Of a stretch of 64,000 nt of DNA, positions 47,851-59,433 are shown piece by piece; position 1 is the stretch's first letter, and every line of letters starts with the position of its first letter. The stretch is from Megaleporinus macrocephalus. Its lineage: Eukaryota > Chordata > Actinopteri > Characiformes > Anostomidae. The DNA lies in NCBI GenBank assembly GCA_021613375.1, contig CM038711.1:23243223-23307222 (forward strand), written 5' to 3'. Below the pieces are notes generated by a model. That model was not told the origin of the DNA, did not search any database, and saw only the letters and a program-made list of their open reading frames with translations. The position numbers and the translations under genes are program-made.

Positions 47851-48150
47851 GGCGTCTGCGGAGGAGCGCTCGCTCGCTCGCTCGAATTTGTTGGAATTTC
47901 GCAGCCCTTCCCGGCGCTCTGGTGAAAAACACTCATTTGTGACGGTGCCAAGCTGCTAATGGCGGATGGCGGGGTCCGTGCCGAATCCCACCTCCGCTCC
48001 CCGGCGCTCGTTATGGCGGCCTCGGCGCGCCGCGCACCCCTCCCCTACATCTGCCAAACTCAGCTGCGAGGGAGCGGCGTAATTATCCCGCCGGAGCCGC
48101 ACACGCCTCCACGCCGTCACAACTGGGGCTTCATTAGAGACCCGCAAGAG
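47851..48150. promoter_or_regulatory. znf423: CpG-rich candidate regulatory block
   Basis: GCGCTCGCTCGCTCGCTCG, GCTAATGGCGGATGGCGGGG, TATGGCGGCCTCGGCGCGCC, GGCGTAATTATCCCGCC and CTTCATTAGAGACCCGC. Locally CpG-dense, repeat-poor, with YY1-like ATGGCGG words three times. An enhancer or an internal promoter/CpG island is possible. Confidence 0.42.
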
Positions 48151-48952
48151 TGCCCCCGTGTGTGTGTGCACGAGTGTGAGTGTGTGTGTGTAAGAATGTG
48201 TTATGTTTATTTGAGAATGTTTGTGGACGTCCTTCGTGTGCTTGTGCAGGGAGACTAGTGGAGCGGATAGTTTGTTGGAGAGTTTAGTTGTGCGGTACAC
48301 TGTAGTAGCTGGTTGTGGGGATGTTTGGTTGTAAGCGTGCGCGCGCTTGTGTGCGTGTGTTTGAAGTGTGGTGTCGAGGCTAATATGCTAGTGAGTACAC
48401 AGTTAATGAGTGTGTAAGAGAGTGGGTGAGTGTGGAGCTGATGAGCGGCTCTCAGAGGTAATTTGGTGCCAACCTCCCAGCAACCCCCCACCCTCAACTG
48501 CTATGTCCCTACAGAGCAGGACCTAGATTCCCGCACTGTAACACTAACACACAAAGGAACAATGCACTCAAAGACATGCACACAAATGCTCCAGAAAGAT
48601 GGCAGAAAGAGACACTGTGATCTTTACTCGGGTATTAAACTGAGTTCACATTACAAGCCCTGTTTTTGAATTTAATTATTTACTTATTCATTTATTTTTT
48701 GTTCTTATCTGTTTTTTTCTGTCCTGACAGTTTTAGGTGATCTATGTGAAGCGTGCTTATGCTAATACACTTTATATAAGTTTAAATAAAGCTCACAGTT
48801 TCCGGTCTAACTGTTCTCATTATGTTCAGATAGCATCTACATCCAGATAAGAAAGTGGCTCAAGCAGTGCTATACCGTTTGTAGCCTCAACAGCATAACT
48901 CACCACTCCGCTTCCATTGCCTTTATACAGTACATCACTGATTTCTGTCAAT

Positions 48953-50066
48953 CTCCCTCTTATTCATGTTCAATTTGTTTATTCTTAAAGAAAAGAAAAG
49001 AAAAAATATACATAGCATAGTGTATGCCATCAAGAATACATCCCCTCACCCATCCGTATCCAAGCATGTGTCCACCAACATAAATACCAAATACCCAGAT
49101 ACATACATACTACCCAGATACATACATACTACCCAGATACATACATACTACCCAGATACATACTACCCAGATACATACATACTACCCAGATACATACATA
49201 CTACCCAGATACATACTACCCAGATACATACATACTACCCAGATACATACATACTACCCAGATACATACTACCCAGATACATACATACTACCCAGATACA
49301 TACATACTACCCAGATACATACATACTACCCAGATACATACATACTACCCAGATACATACATATTACCCAGATACATACATACTACCCAGATACATACAT
49401 ACTACCCAGATACATACATACTACCCAGATACATACATACTACCCAGATACATACATATTACCCAGATACATACATATTACCCAGATACATACATACTAC
49501 CCAGATACATACATACTACCCAGATACATACATACTACCCAGATACATACATATTACCCAGATACATACATACTACCCAGATACATACATACTACCCAGA
49601 TACATACATACTACCCAGATACATACATACTACCCAGATACATACATACTACCCAGATACATACATATTACCCAGATACATACATATTACCCAGATACAT
49701 ACATACTACCCAGATACATACTACCCAGATACATACATACTACCCAGATACATACATACTACCCAGATACATACATATTACCCAGATACATACATACTAC
49801 CCAGATACATACTACCCAGATACATACATACTACCCAGATACATACATACTACCCAGATACATACATATTACCCAGATACATACATACTACCCAGATACA
49901 TACTACCCAGATACATACATATTACCCAGATACATACATACTACCCAGATACATACATATTACCCAGATACATACATACTACCCAGATACATACTACCCA
50001 GATACATACATACTACCCAGATACATACATACTACCCAGATACATACATACTCCCTCTTATTCATG
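48953..50066. repeat. About 19-bp satellite array bounded by a 16-bp direct repeat
   Basis: About 50 units of ACCCAGATACATACATACT occupy 49089-50050, with shorter 15-bp units lacking one ACAT and a CATATT variant interspersed. CTCCCTCTTATTCATG occurs at 48953-48968 and again, identical, at 50051-50066. Between the left copy and the array lies about 120 bp of unique sequence starting with AAAGAAAAGAAAAG. The 380-residue frame exists because the unit has no stop in any of the three frames. It is not a gene. Confidence 0.95.
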
Positions 50067-50315
50067 ATGCACTTCATTTATTATAATTCATTTCAAATGA
50101 ATCTGTGACAACCAACATCCTTATAGGTTTAAAACATTTTGGTTGACCTAAGATAATGCTGAGTTGTTATTTGTTATAAAGTATTTTTGTTGGTTAATTA
50201 TTATTATTATTATGGTTGTTGTTTTACTGAGCCATGAAAGATCCTATTGAAATGTATTTAATAAATGATTTAAAAAATGATTTGTGGCATATTTTCACCC
50301 CAAAAAAATCTGATT

Positions 50316-50402
50316 TCTGGGTCACATTTAGGCCAGAAATTCACATTTGGGTCACATTTAGGCCAGAAATTCACATTTGGGTCGCATTTGGGCAAGAAAT
50401 CA
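50316..50402. repeat. 30-bp tandem repeat, nearly three copies
   Basis: GGTCACATTTAGGCCAGAAA then TTCACATTTG is repeated twice, and a third diverged copy has GGTCGCATTTGGGCAAGAAA. Confidence 0.9.
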
Positions 50403-51576
50403 TTTTTTTTACCAATTTCCTGTTTAATTACTCCTTCATCTGCCCTCATTCACTCTAAATGACGTGGGACTGACATCATTTACGCGAGATCAGTTTTAGA
50501 TACGAGTCATCCCAACAGTCTGTGTCTGGTTCTCTCTTTCCCCATCGTTCTCTCTTTTCCTTTCTCCCCTGCTCTAAAGTGTTCCTGAGACTCTAATTGT
50601 AGTGCTGCGGTCCTTTTCTTTTTTACTTTCTGACACACTGTGCTGTAGTAATTGCAGGGTGGTGTGTGTGGTGGAGAGGTGAGGTTTGTGTGGCATTGAG
50701 AGCGAAAGGTTATTACTGTCTCCTGCTTTGGCGGCCCCCTCGCTGCGCGGTCCCGTATGCCCGCTGCCTCGCGCTGCACGCCGGCTCATGTGATGCAGCG
50801 CTGACTGTGCTGCTGCGGCAGCTGCATGCTGCTCACACACTCGCTGAGAGTCAGGGAGTGAATTCACTTCCTTGTAGCTTTCCAGAGCCAGATATACAGT
50901 TTGTCAGTTTATTAGGAACCTGCTTGTGTATTCTACTGTATTGTGAACACTGACTAGGCAGATGCTCTTTGTAGGTGGGGTTGTAGATCTTTCTCTGCAC
51001 AGCATTGTGGTGTCATGTTAGTGTGTGTTGTGTTTCTATAAGTTTATCATGCACAGCGGTCAGTTTTTGGGAATTAGAGATGCTTAAAGGTCGCCTCTGG
51101 ACGAAGATTAGTCCACCAACCAAAATGGTTTAGCCAACAATGGTGTTTGTTCAGAAACTGACCACTGATGAAGAGCTAGGACTAAACTAACACAGACTGT
51201 GCATGAAAAGCAATGAGCTAGAGTCTCCAGTAGTCTGGGCTGGTATTGCCTATGCTGATATTGCACAAGCAGTTGAAAGGAATTGCTCTAACTTTCTTTT
51301 ATACTGACACACATGCAAACCCATGCAAACATTGTCAAACGGTGCTATGTATGTCCTATTTCTGACTTTCTCTGCAAATGAAGGATGTTTTGGCAAGTTA
51401 AAATCTTAAATCTATAAATTGATACAACTGTGTATTTACTGCATATGTAGAGTTTGTAAAATATTTTAATAAAGAATTATTTCACTTATTTCTACGCATG
51501 TTTACATGCTTTATGGATTTAATTTAGTTCATCAGATTAGTTTTCTTGTTTCAAGCATTTCTCAAAACAAGTATCA

Positions 51577-51652
51577 GTAGATACTAAAAAAAAACATAGA
51601 AATCCTATGAACTATATCCTTATGGAAATCTCAAAATGTGAATTATATTTAA
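51577..51652. repeat. Short dispersed repeat, copy 1
   Basis: GTAGATACTAAAA…CATAGAAATCC…ATATCCTTATGGAAAT…ATTATATTTAA matches 56020-56097 in direct orientation with about ten differences. Confidence 0.85.
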
Positions 51653-51658
51653 TGCATA

Positions 51659-51770
<112 letters not shown>

Positions 51771-52479
51771 CATATATTTAAACTGCTTTGTTGTACACCC
51801 TAAAGTTCTACTACTTATGCCTCACTGGTGTCCACAGACTACAGTGTGGCTTGAATTTCCTCTTCAAGCCTCTCCTTCACTCTACAAGCTGTATGGTATG
51901 TTGTTGTAATATTTTTGCTTCTTTTAGTCTTCCAGTAAACAGAAGGGATAGTTTCAGTCAAACTCAGCGGTTCCTAAACATCAGTGTGTGAAATATGCCC
52001 ATGTGGACGGTTGCTCTGAATGCAGCGTTCCTGCAGTATTGTTTCTGACAGTATGTTTAACAGTTGAAGTTGGCCAGATTACTGCGAGTCAGTCTCCCCT
52101 CCCATTCAGTCCCCTTTCTTTCCTGAGTTCTTAGTTGACTGGGTTCGCGTGTATGTGTGCATGCTCAGATTTTCCATTCCCAACACGCCTGGGACATCGG
52201 ACCACCTTGCTGGAACCGCGGGCCCCCTCTGCGGAGGCCTCCACCCGAAGGAAAGCCAGACTTCCTCAGGCTCAGGCCAAAGCAAGCATCCTCTGCTTTT
52301 CCAGGCCAAGCCCTCTAGAGTTTGGTGAACATGACGGATTAGGCAGTGTTCATTTGAGGACAGAGGAGACGTTTAGCGTGAACACTTTGGTCAGCCCTGT
52401 TTCCTTTCAAACCCCCACACGCCCCCCCCCCCAGCCTGTTTTCCAGTTTCAGCGAGGCTCATGCATACAGTACGGCTGA

Positions 52480-53100
52480 GTAAACCACATGGAGAGCACG
52501 TGTTAATTTAGTAGTGTAATCAGTGATTGGATCTTAGGAGTTTTCCTGCATAGCTGGAAAGCCAAGGGCCGATTGGACATGCTAATTAGAGGGAAATACA
52601 TTGTTGACGTTTTCACTCTGCCGTGACCTTTCAGATTGCCGGATCTGAGGGTCAGAGGTTAGGTATTACGCTGACTTGCTGCGTTTCCATCCGCAATTAA
52701 TTGCATCAGTAAGTTTATTGATGGCGCTGCTCTTCCTGCCTCCCTTTTCTTACTCGCTCGCTCGCTCACTTGCTCAATCTTCTTTTTCCTCCTGTTTACC
52801 AGAGAGGCTGGAGGGATTGGGAAAGAACGAGCAGGGAAAAAGATAGAAAGAAGGGGAGAGGGCGAGATGGAGAGCGGGGGAAGGTGGTGGGCAGTGAGAT
52901 GGGGTTCTACATAAGTGTCAGTCATATTAAGAGCCGCTGACAGCCTTCGCTTCCAGACTAAACTTTGGACAAATAGCTCTCCAATCGATAGTTTCCCAAC
53001 AGCAATATTTGGTATCAATGCGTGTCCTTCTCATTACACGATGAAGCCAGAGCCTCTCCGGGCCCTGAATAATTTATCCCCTCGACGTGAAGAGAATACC
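52480..53100. promoter_or_regulatory. znf423: Candidate conserved non-coding elements (two sub-blocks)
   Basis: Left sub-block 52495-52725: GTTAATTTAGTAGTGTAATC, ATGCTAATTAGAGGG and CGCAATTAATTGCATCAG. Right sub-block 52915-53100: AACTTTGGACAAATAGC, CCAATCGATAGTTTCCC, GCAATATTTGGTATCAATG, CCTGAATAATTTATCCCC. A purine-rich tract separates them. Inferred. Confidence 0.43.
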
Positions 53101-53145
53101 AAAGGAAGGAAGGCCACTCACTCTAACTCTCCCACTCCCCCCTCT

Positions 53146-53148
<3 letters not shown>

Positions 53149-53184
<36 letters not shown>

Positions 53185-53205
53185 TCTCTCTCTCTCTCCC
53201 TCCCT
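53149..53205. repeat. (CT)n microsatellite
   Basis: CT run with two CCCT interruptions. The adjacent Ser/Leu frames are spurious. Confidence 0.93.
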
Positions 53206-53989
53206 CTGGCCCAGAGCAGACCTAGCCCTCACCACCCTCCCTCCAGCACATGCTGAACCTTCTAGACACTCTTCTCTATCTCTCTCGCTCTCTATTTCTC
53301 ACCTTCTCACTCTTGCCATCATCTCCTTTTGGCTTTCTGTCATCCCTCCCTCTCTCTTCATCTCCTGCAGTGATCCTCTTCTTCTTCTTAAGTAGCTTTG
53401 CATGCATTAAGCGTGTGTGCTTTGCTACTGGCTAGCATTAGATGCGAATGAGACACTGTTCGGGTGAATGTCTTGATGTGGACAGCTACCGCTTTACGTT
53501 TATGCTGCAAGCTGCAACACGTTCTGTTGTTGTCCATCTCACAGCGGTGTATTTTCCCCACTTTGCCCCTTATGTATTCCACACATGTTTGATATCTAAA
53601 GTTTTCTTCTTTACTTTGCCGCTGGAGCCACAGTGCTAATACAGCTAGAAGGTAAAGGCAGCTTATAACAAACCGAATGCCTAAATCACCAGACATTGGT
53701 CTTTGGATTTTAAAATAAGTCCTGCTCATGCGGGTTCTGACACTGTATGAAATACTAACATCTAAACACAGGTTGTTTTTTGCACCTCCATAAGCAGCAG
53801 AAGCATCTGCCTCGGTGTTTTAACACCAGTGACTAAGCTGATCGACTACGTTTGGGTTAAGGGGAAAATCATGTATGTTTGATTTGTGGACCATCGCTCA
53901 CGAATGCTTGTCGTAAAGATAAATAAATAAAGGCTACAGAATGTAAATGTATTGAACTCTATTGATACTCATGATACTTTATATTAGCG

Positions 53990-54500
53990 GTAATGCACCC
54001 TCTCCACTGCACCAGCCAGTAGTGTGGGTGGAGGTCAGCCATCTTGAATGAGTTGCGGAGCGTGTTAGCGGCGGACCAGATAATGGAGATCTGGAAGGTT
54101 GGCTAATGAGTGCTAGCCTCTCAGGAATTAGACCCTCATCCCTCCTTTTCTCAGTGCAAAAACCGATTGCAGAAATAAGGAGCTTCTCTTCCCTTCTCTG
54201 GCTTCCGTGACCCTTTTCCCTCTAGCCCCGCCCGCACCCGTTTCCTCCGGATCGTCGCTAAGTATTATAAATGTTATCTTAAACCAGGCAATCATCGTTC
54301 CCCCATAATAATAAAGTTTTATTGCCATGTTCCTATTAGCGAGTTAATGTTGTCTGCTGATGGCGTGTAATTGTGCTCCTTCTCGGCTTCGCGAGTCCCG
54401 CATTCCCTCATGCCCAATCAGCTACGCACGGGGAGAGGAAATAAATAGCCTAACGCTGTTTTAATTACCGAAAACATAAAGCACGGGGCCCACGCCTTCT
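53990..54500. promoter_or_regulatory. znf423: Strong candidate conserved non-coding element
   Basis: GGCTAATGAGTGCTAGCC, CAGGAATTAGACCC, CCATAATAATAAAGTTTTATT (hairpin-like), GCGAGTTAATGTTG, GCGTGTAATTGTGC, ATGCCCAATCAGC and GCTGTTTTAATTACCG over about 500 bp without simple repeats. Strongly enhancer-like by composition. Confidence 0.47.
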
Positions 54501-55765
54501 CCAGCCTGCGCTGCTCTACCTGTCTGTAGCTTAGAATAGCAGCCACTCCCCCTCCAACCTGCTTACACCACCACCAGCACTGTCCAACATAGCACCAGAG
54601 CCAACACTTTACCACGTTCCACAAGAGGTGAGGTGTCACTGGTGGTGTGTAGGTAAAGTGCTGAGAATTGCAGGAAGGTGTGCAGACAGTCTGAGAACTA
54701 GTCAAGAATAGGGCTGCATGAAAACCACAAAAATACCTTCTTGCAATTCCACAGCTGGATACACGGACTGTGATTCATACCTTGCAGAATATTAAACACA
54801 TAGCTGAACCTTCAAAGTGACAAAGTTCAAGACGGACCTGCATTGTTTGAGCCCTCAAAACTACTGCTGCTGACTTTTAACAGTCAATCAAATTAGAAAA
54901 AAAGCAGAACAGTAACTATGCTGTGCTGTGAAAAATACATTCTTAACATTAGAAATATATACTCAATAAAAAACAATGCATGGCCAATAAATGCATATAA
55001 ATGGGTGTCTGTCAGACTGGGAAAACTTTGAAAGTCTACTTTCAAGTATGGAAAACAAGAACTTCAGAAAACTGTTTAAATGAATTCCTGAAAAAGCCAC
55101 CAAGATTTCCACGTATAAAACTGCTAATACATGTCCGTTCACGCCTGTTGTAGTTTGGAAAGCTACAGTGTTGCATGTGAATAATGCTTTATGAAGCAAA
55201 ACCATGTCAACATACGTCAGCGTTTACAGCATGTAATATTAACCTCTAATATTCTAGTAGAACTTGTAATCAAGTAATCATCAGTTCCATGAGCATGTAT
55301 CAGTGCTTCACCCAGTAAGAGGTCTTTAGGGGCTCTGTTGTGGTCTTTAACATTAGGGATGTCAGCAGTTGTGCATTGTTTTAAGATGACCCATAGACTG
55401 CAACGGCGTGAGTCATGGAAGTCCTCCTGGAATTTTTGCTCAAAAATATCCTGAAAAACAATTTCTTAGGAACAGTGAGAACCCTGTATGTCATAATGTG
55501 AAATACCAGCTTATTACAGAATTACAGAAAGTATCTGTTTCAGTGTTTGTGTTTTGTTAGTGACACAGTGTGTACACAGTGTTTAGTCACACTTCTCACT
55601 TTTGAGGTTTGTCATTTTTCTATAAAGCAAGCGTGAATAATAAAAAAGGATGGGCCCTAACAAAGTTCAGTTCCTGTGTGTGTAGATGCTAGGTGTACTA
55701 ACAAGTTCTTCAGCAGTTCTATAGGGTATTTACAAGTTATGTCTCTGCTCAAGTTACTTTTTATA

Positions 55766-55766
<1 letters not shown>

Positions 55767-55802
<36 letters not shown>

Positions 55803-55865
55803 TTTTTAATATAAATGTATTAATTATTTTAATTATTTATTTTAATTATATATTTTTTAAATTAT
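55767..55865. repeat. (TTA)n and AT-rich tract
   Basis: A (TTA)n run at 55767-55797, then TTTTAATATAAATGTATTAATT and similar AT-only sequence. Confidence 0.93.
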
Positions 55866-56019
55866 CAATACTTTGTACACTTTTGGCTTTTTTTCACGGA
55901 TTTCCTCTCATTGTTAGTATGTATGGATTTGGATAAATGAACACGTGAACGGTTTCAAGTGGCACTATTTGAAAACTATATTCATATAGTATAAATCTGT
56001 GTCATGTGTGTCTAAATTT

Positions 56020-56097
56020 GTAGATACTAAAAGTTATACCATAGAAATCCAATGAAATATATCCTTATGGAAATATCAAAATGTAAATTATATTTAA
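56020..56097. repeat. Short dispersed repeat, copy 2
   Basis: Direct-orientation partner of 51577-51652, about 4.4 kb away. Confidence 0.85.
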
Positions 56098-56270
56098 GGG
56101 CAGTCTTTGTGGCTGGGTATCTATTTCGATGATGTTGTTGTGAAAACCTACATCACCAGCACCACATGGATTGTACATTGGACTTTAGAGTGCTCAGGTC
56201 ACAGCATACAATCAGAACCTGAGTGATTTTGTTTATAAGATGATTTCCATATTGCATCCTCCTCCAACAT

Positions 56271-56389
56271 TTAATATTGCAAAGCCCAGCGATCTCCAGG
56301 TGATGTGTTGGGTAGGCCTTGTTGAGCATATGTGCAGTTTATTGTATGTCCAGCACTTCTACATGGTGCCAATACATATTATTTTCTTG
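56271..56389. repeat. 119-bp duplicated segment, copy 1
   Basis: From TTAATATTGC through CGATCTCCAGGTGATGTG, GTTGAGCATATGTGCAG and CACTTCTACATGGTGCC to ATTTTCTTG. Nearly identical to 57832-57949 (about six differences and a one-base indel). Confidence 0.95.
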
Positions 56390-57222
56390 GATCTTCTCAG
56401 CCAATCAGATTACTCAACTCAATACTAGAGCCAAAAACCTTTCACTAAAGATGGAACAGGATAATAGGTGTATTTTTGACTGTGGAGAGTTTGCAGAGAA
56501 CACACCGTTCAGCATCTGGTGCATGCACACCCACACTCACCCATCCCCCTGACACACAAACACACTCACACACGCACACAAACACTCACAATTGTCGCTC
56601 AGCTTGTAGCGCTTTCTGCTAGACTGCGTTCAATAATAAAGACATACCACCAGTATGGTCACTTTCTCGCACCCCACTTGCAACATCCACCTACAGCGGC
56701 CAGTGAGCACAGCACACACGCACACACACGCAGAGAGAGAGAGTAAATGTACTCATAATGCTCCCTCTCGCAGTCACACACTCCACACACCCACGGAGCT
56801 GCAGTGTTAAGAGGGAACAGAGTGTCTTTGTGGCTCCCCCTCAGCCGCTGGAGCAGACGCCACTGTTCTTATTTTAACCCACACCTTCACACCTCCGCCA
56901 GGGCCAGCGCAATCCCTCACTCCCTCTATACCTCCCTCTCTCACTCCCTCGCTCCCCCCGCTAGACCTGACATTCCAGCAGATGTTAAGAGAACTCCTGC
57001 AGTAATTAATCTGATACCTGTGCTGTGTTCTGTGTGTGTGTGTGTGTAAAGTAGTTGTGGACTTGTGTGAGCAGTGAATCCTAAAGGTAGTTCTTTTTTC
57101 TTCTTTTTTTTTCTTCTCCTCTTTTCATTTTGAATTCCAGCTAATGTGTCCTTCCCTGTAGTGAAGGTAATCGGTTTTTAGTGCTCGCGTCTTATTTGAC
57201 TTCGGAGGATGGACGAGAGTGA

Positions 57223-57244
57223 GAGTGAGAGAGAGAGAGAGAGA
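57223..57244. repeat. (GA)n microsatellite
   Basis: Short GA run after GAGTGAGAGTGAGA. Confidence 0.88.
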
Positions 57245-57473
57245 TGAGTTAAAGAAAGTGAGTCACAGGCAGAGGAGATGTTAACTTTATGCAGAGGTGG
57301 GCAGAAGCCAGTTACATTGACTCAGTTACAGGTAATAAAAAATGTGACACTTTTACTGAAGTATATTTATAAGAAGAGGGAGCTGCTGTCTAATCAGGTA
57401 CGATGTAGTCATTAATATTCAGTTCATATTTCTTTTGTGTTGGTTTTCAGTATTGTGTGTTGATGGCAGGGTT

Positions 57474-57680
57474 AATCAATCAATCAATCAATATTTATTT
57501 ATATAGCATGTTTTACAACAAGTGTTGTCTCATAGCTGCTTAACAGTTTATGAATAAGAGGAATCAAAGAGAATGATGGTAAGAAAAGAGTCCATGCAAA
57601 ATGTGAGAAAGGGTATCCGGTTCCAAGCCCCCCTAGAGTAAACAAGGAAAACCGCCCCTAATAATAGAAGGAACCTTGAA
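57474..57680. mobile_element. Fish-type dispersed repeat with (AATC)n head
   Basis: Starts with (AATC)n, then ATATTTATTTATATAGC, CAACAAGTGTTGTCTCATAG, GCTGCTTAACAGTTTATG, then CAAGGAAAACCGCCCCTAA and AGAAGGAACCTTGAAGC. The order of these words matches a very common teleost dispersed repeat (…TTTATATAGCGC… AAACTCCCT… GAAACCTTGAG…). Family name not assigned. Confidence 0.65.
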
Positions 57681-57831
57681 GCATCTGCACTGCTTCGTGT
57701 TTGGTTGCACTCCGGACTTTGTAGTGAATGAAAAAGTATGACCTGGTCATTTTGAAGTTACTTTTAGTTTGACTGTACTGTGTACAGGTTTATGCTACTC
57801 CACTCAACTCTGACCGTATGCTGCATTTGTC

Positions 57832-57949
57832 TTAATATTGCGAGGCCAACGATCTCCAGGTGATGTGTTGGGTAGGCCTAGTTGAGCATATGTGCAGTTA
57901 ATTGTATGTCCAGCACTTCTACATGGTGCCAATACATATTATTTTCTTG
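57832..57949. repeat. 118-bp duplicated segment, copy 2
   Basis: Direct repeat of 56271-56389, 1.56 kb downstream. It lies 150 bp after the fish-type dispersed repeat. Confidence 0.95.
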
Positions 57950-58919
57950 ATATGTAGGGCCATGGATATTAATAAAGTCAGCCAAGTGTCTCTATTTGAT
58001 TACAAAATCACTATTTGAGTGTGTTGAGTGCGTTGAGTGCGTTGAGGCCTGGAAGAGGGTTTAACCATTTAAGCCTTTGAGGCTGATGCAAACTCAGATT
58101 CCTCAGTGCTGTTTTCACATGTTAAGAACATAATCTAACAAAGCCGAAACCTTATTTATATAAGCATGATTAGGGATATTAAGATGTTTATTTTTACTGT
58201 AATGGGTTTTCTTTATGCCATCTTAAAAGCCACGCATGCTTTTTGGGTATTGTTTATGTTGACTCATGGACGGAAATATGGCATCTGAAAAGAGAAGTCC
58301 AGTCTGGTAATTACTTTGATTCAGAAAGGAGCAAGGCTGTGATATGATGGATTGATATCCTCCCTTTTTTGCCTTCCCTGCAGTCTCCCCAAATATACAT
58401 CCACAATGTACATCCATATACTTCAAATTAGTATTAGAATGCACATCCTGTGTGCATGTACGTGTGGATTTGAACTAGGGGTGTGTATTAAAGGAGTGGG
58501 GTTTGTGCCCCGAGGCTTTGCTCCAGTCTGATAACAGAGAGCAGTCTGAATTCCCCTTACTGCCCAAGTCTGGTCACCATCGATCCACTCTGTGTGCCTG
58601 TGTGTGTGCCTATGTGTGTGCGCATGCACACGTAAGCATCTTGTCCCACGCCATGCTCGTTAATGCTTTGTGAATGGGAACAAAGGATAAAGCCGTTGTA
58701 TACAACTGCATCTTACACTGTTACACACAGTTGCACACTGTCATCCACTCTCTAGATAAAGCACATAGTCAAATGCCATCGTCCATCCAAGTAGGTCAGC
58801 AGTTCATAGCCTTGTTTTGGTTTTGCTGATCTGGACGCTTTCATCCAAATGGGTCAGAATAATAGACGTCGAGTTCATACTGACACAGTCGTCCAACTGT
58901 GCCGTAGGTTCATACAAAC

Positions 58920-59130
58920 ACGCTGGTACTGCTGGCTCAGTGCTGTTGTGTCATCAAAGCATACTTGAGCATTAAATAGCCCACTGCATGCGCTTTGATC
59001 ACAGGATGATAGATTGTAATAGACGACCTTTACTGTGGGATTTAATAGGGAGCATGCATTTCTATTTATAGCTGCATGTAGTCAGTATAGAAGATCTTAA
59101 TGTACAGTGAGTGAAAGATGACTGTGTGGT
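58920..59130. promoter_or_regulatory. znf423: Candidate conserved non-coding element
   Basis: GTCATCAAAGCATAC, GAGCATTAAATAGCCC, GCGCTTTGATCACAGG (TCF/LEF-like), GGGATTTAATAGGGAGC and TTTCTATTTATAGCTGC, repeat-free. Inferred. Confidence 0.35.
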
Positions 59131-59376
59131 TTATTATGGGCAGCACAGCAGGAAAAGAAAAAAGGAAGCGCACTCTAAACTCCTGAAACATCCTGTAATC
59201 CCACGGTGCAGTTCCTCACTCTTCTCACTACATCTGTTACATATTAGCTTCATAGTTAGTACAGTGTTTTAGGATTAATTAATGAGTCAGCAGCTTAGCA
59301 GTCTAAAGTTAGTCCTTTTCATCAGATATGTTTGTTTTATACAGTTTCATGCAGTTTGTGTAATATATATGGTCAA

Positions 59377-59433
<57 letters not shown>
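59377..59433. repeat. (TTA)n microsatellite, about 19 units
   Basis: Pure TTA run. Confidence 0.97.

Noticed and set aside
49089..50050. CRISPR-like regular repeat spacing
   Set aside because: Units are contiguous with no unique spacers, and the window is a vertebrate genome. It is a satellite.
48966..50108. 380-residue open frame with HTTQIHTYYPDTYILPRYI-type repeats
   Set aside because: It arises from the 19-bp satellite unit, which lacks stop codons in all three frames and cycles through them. No other sign of coding.
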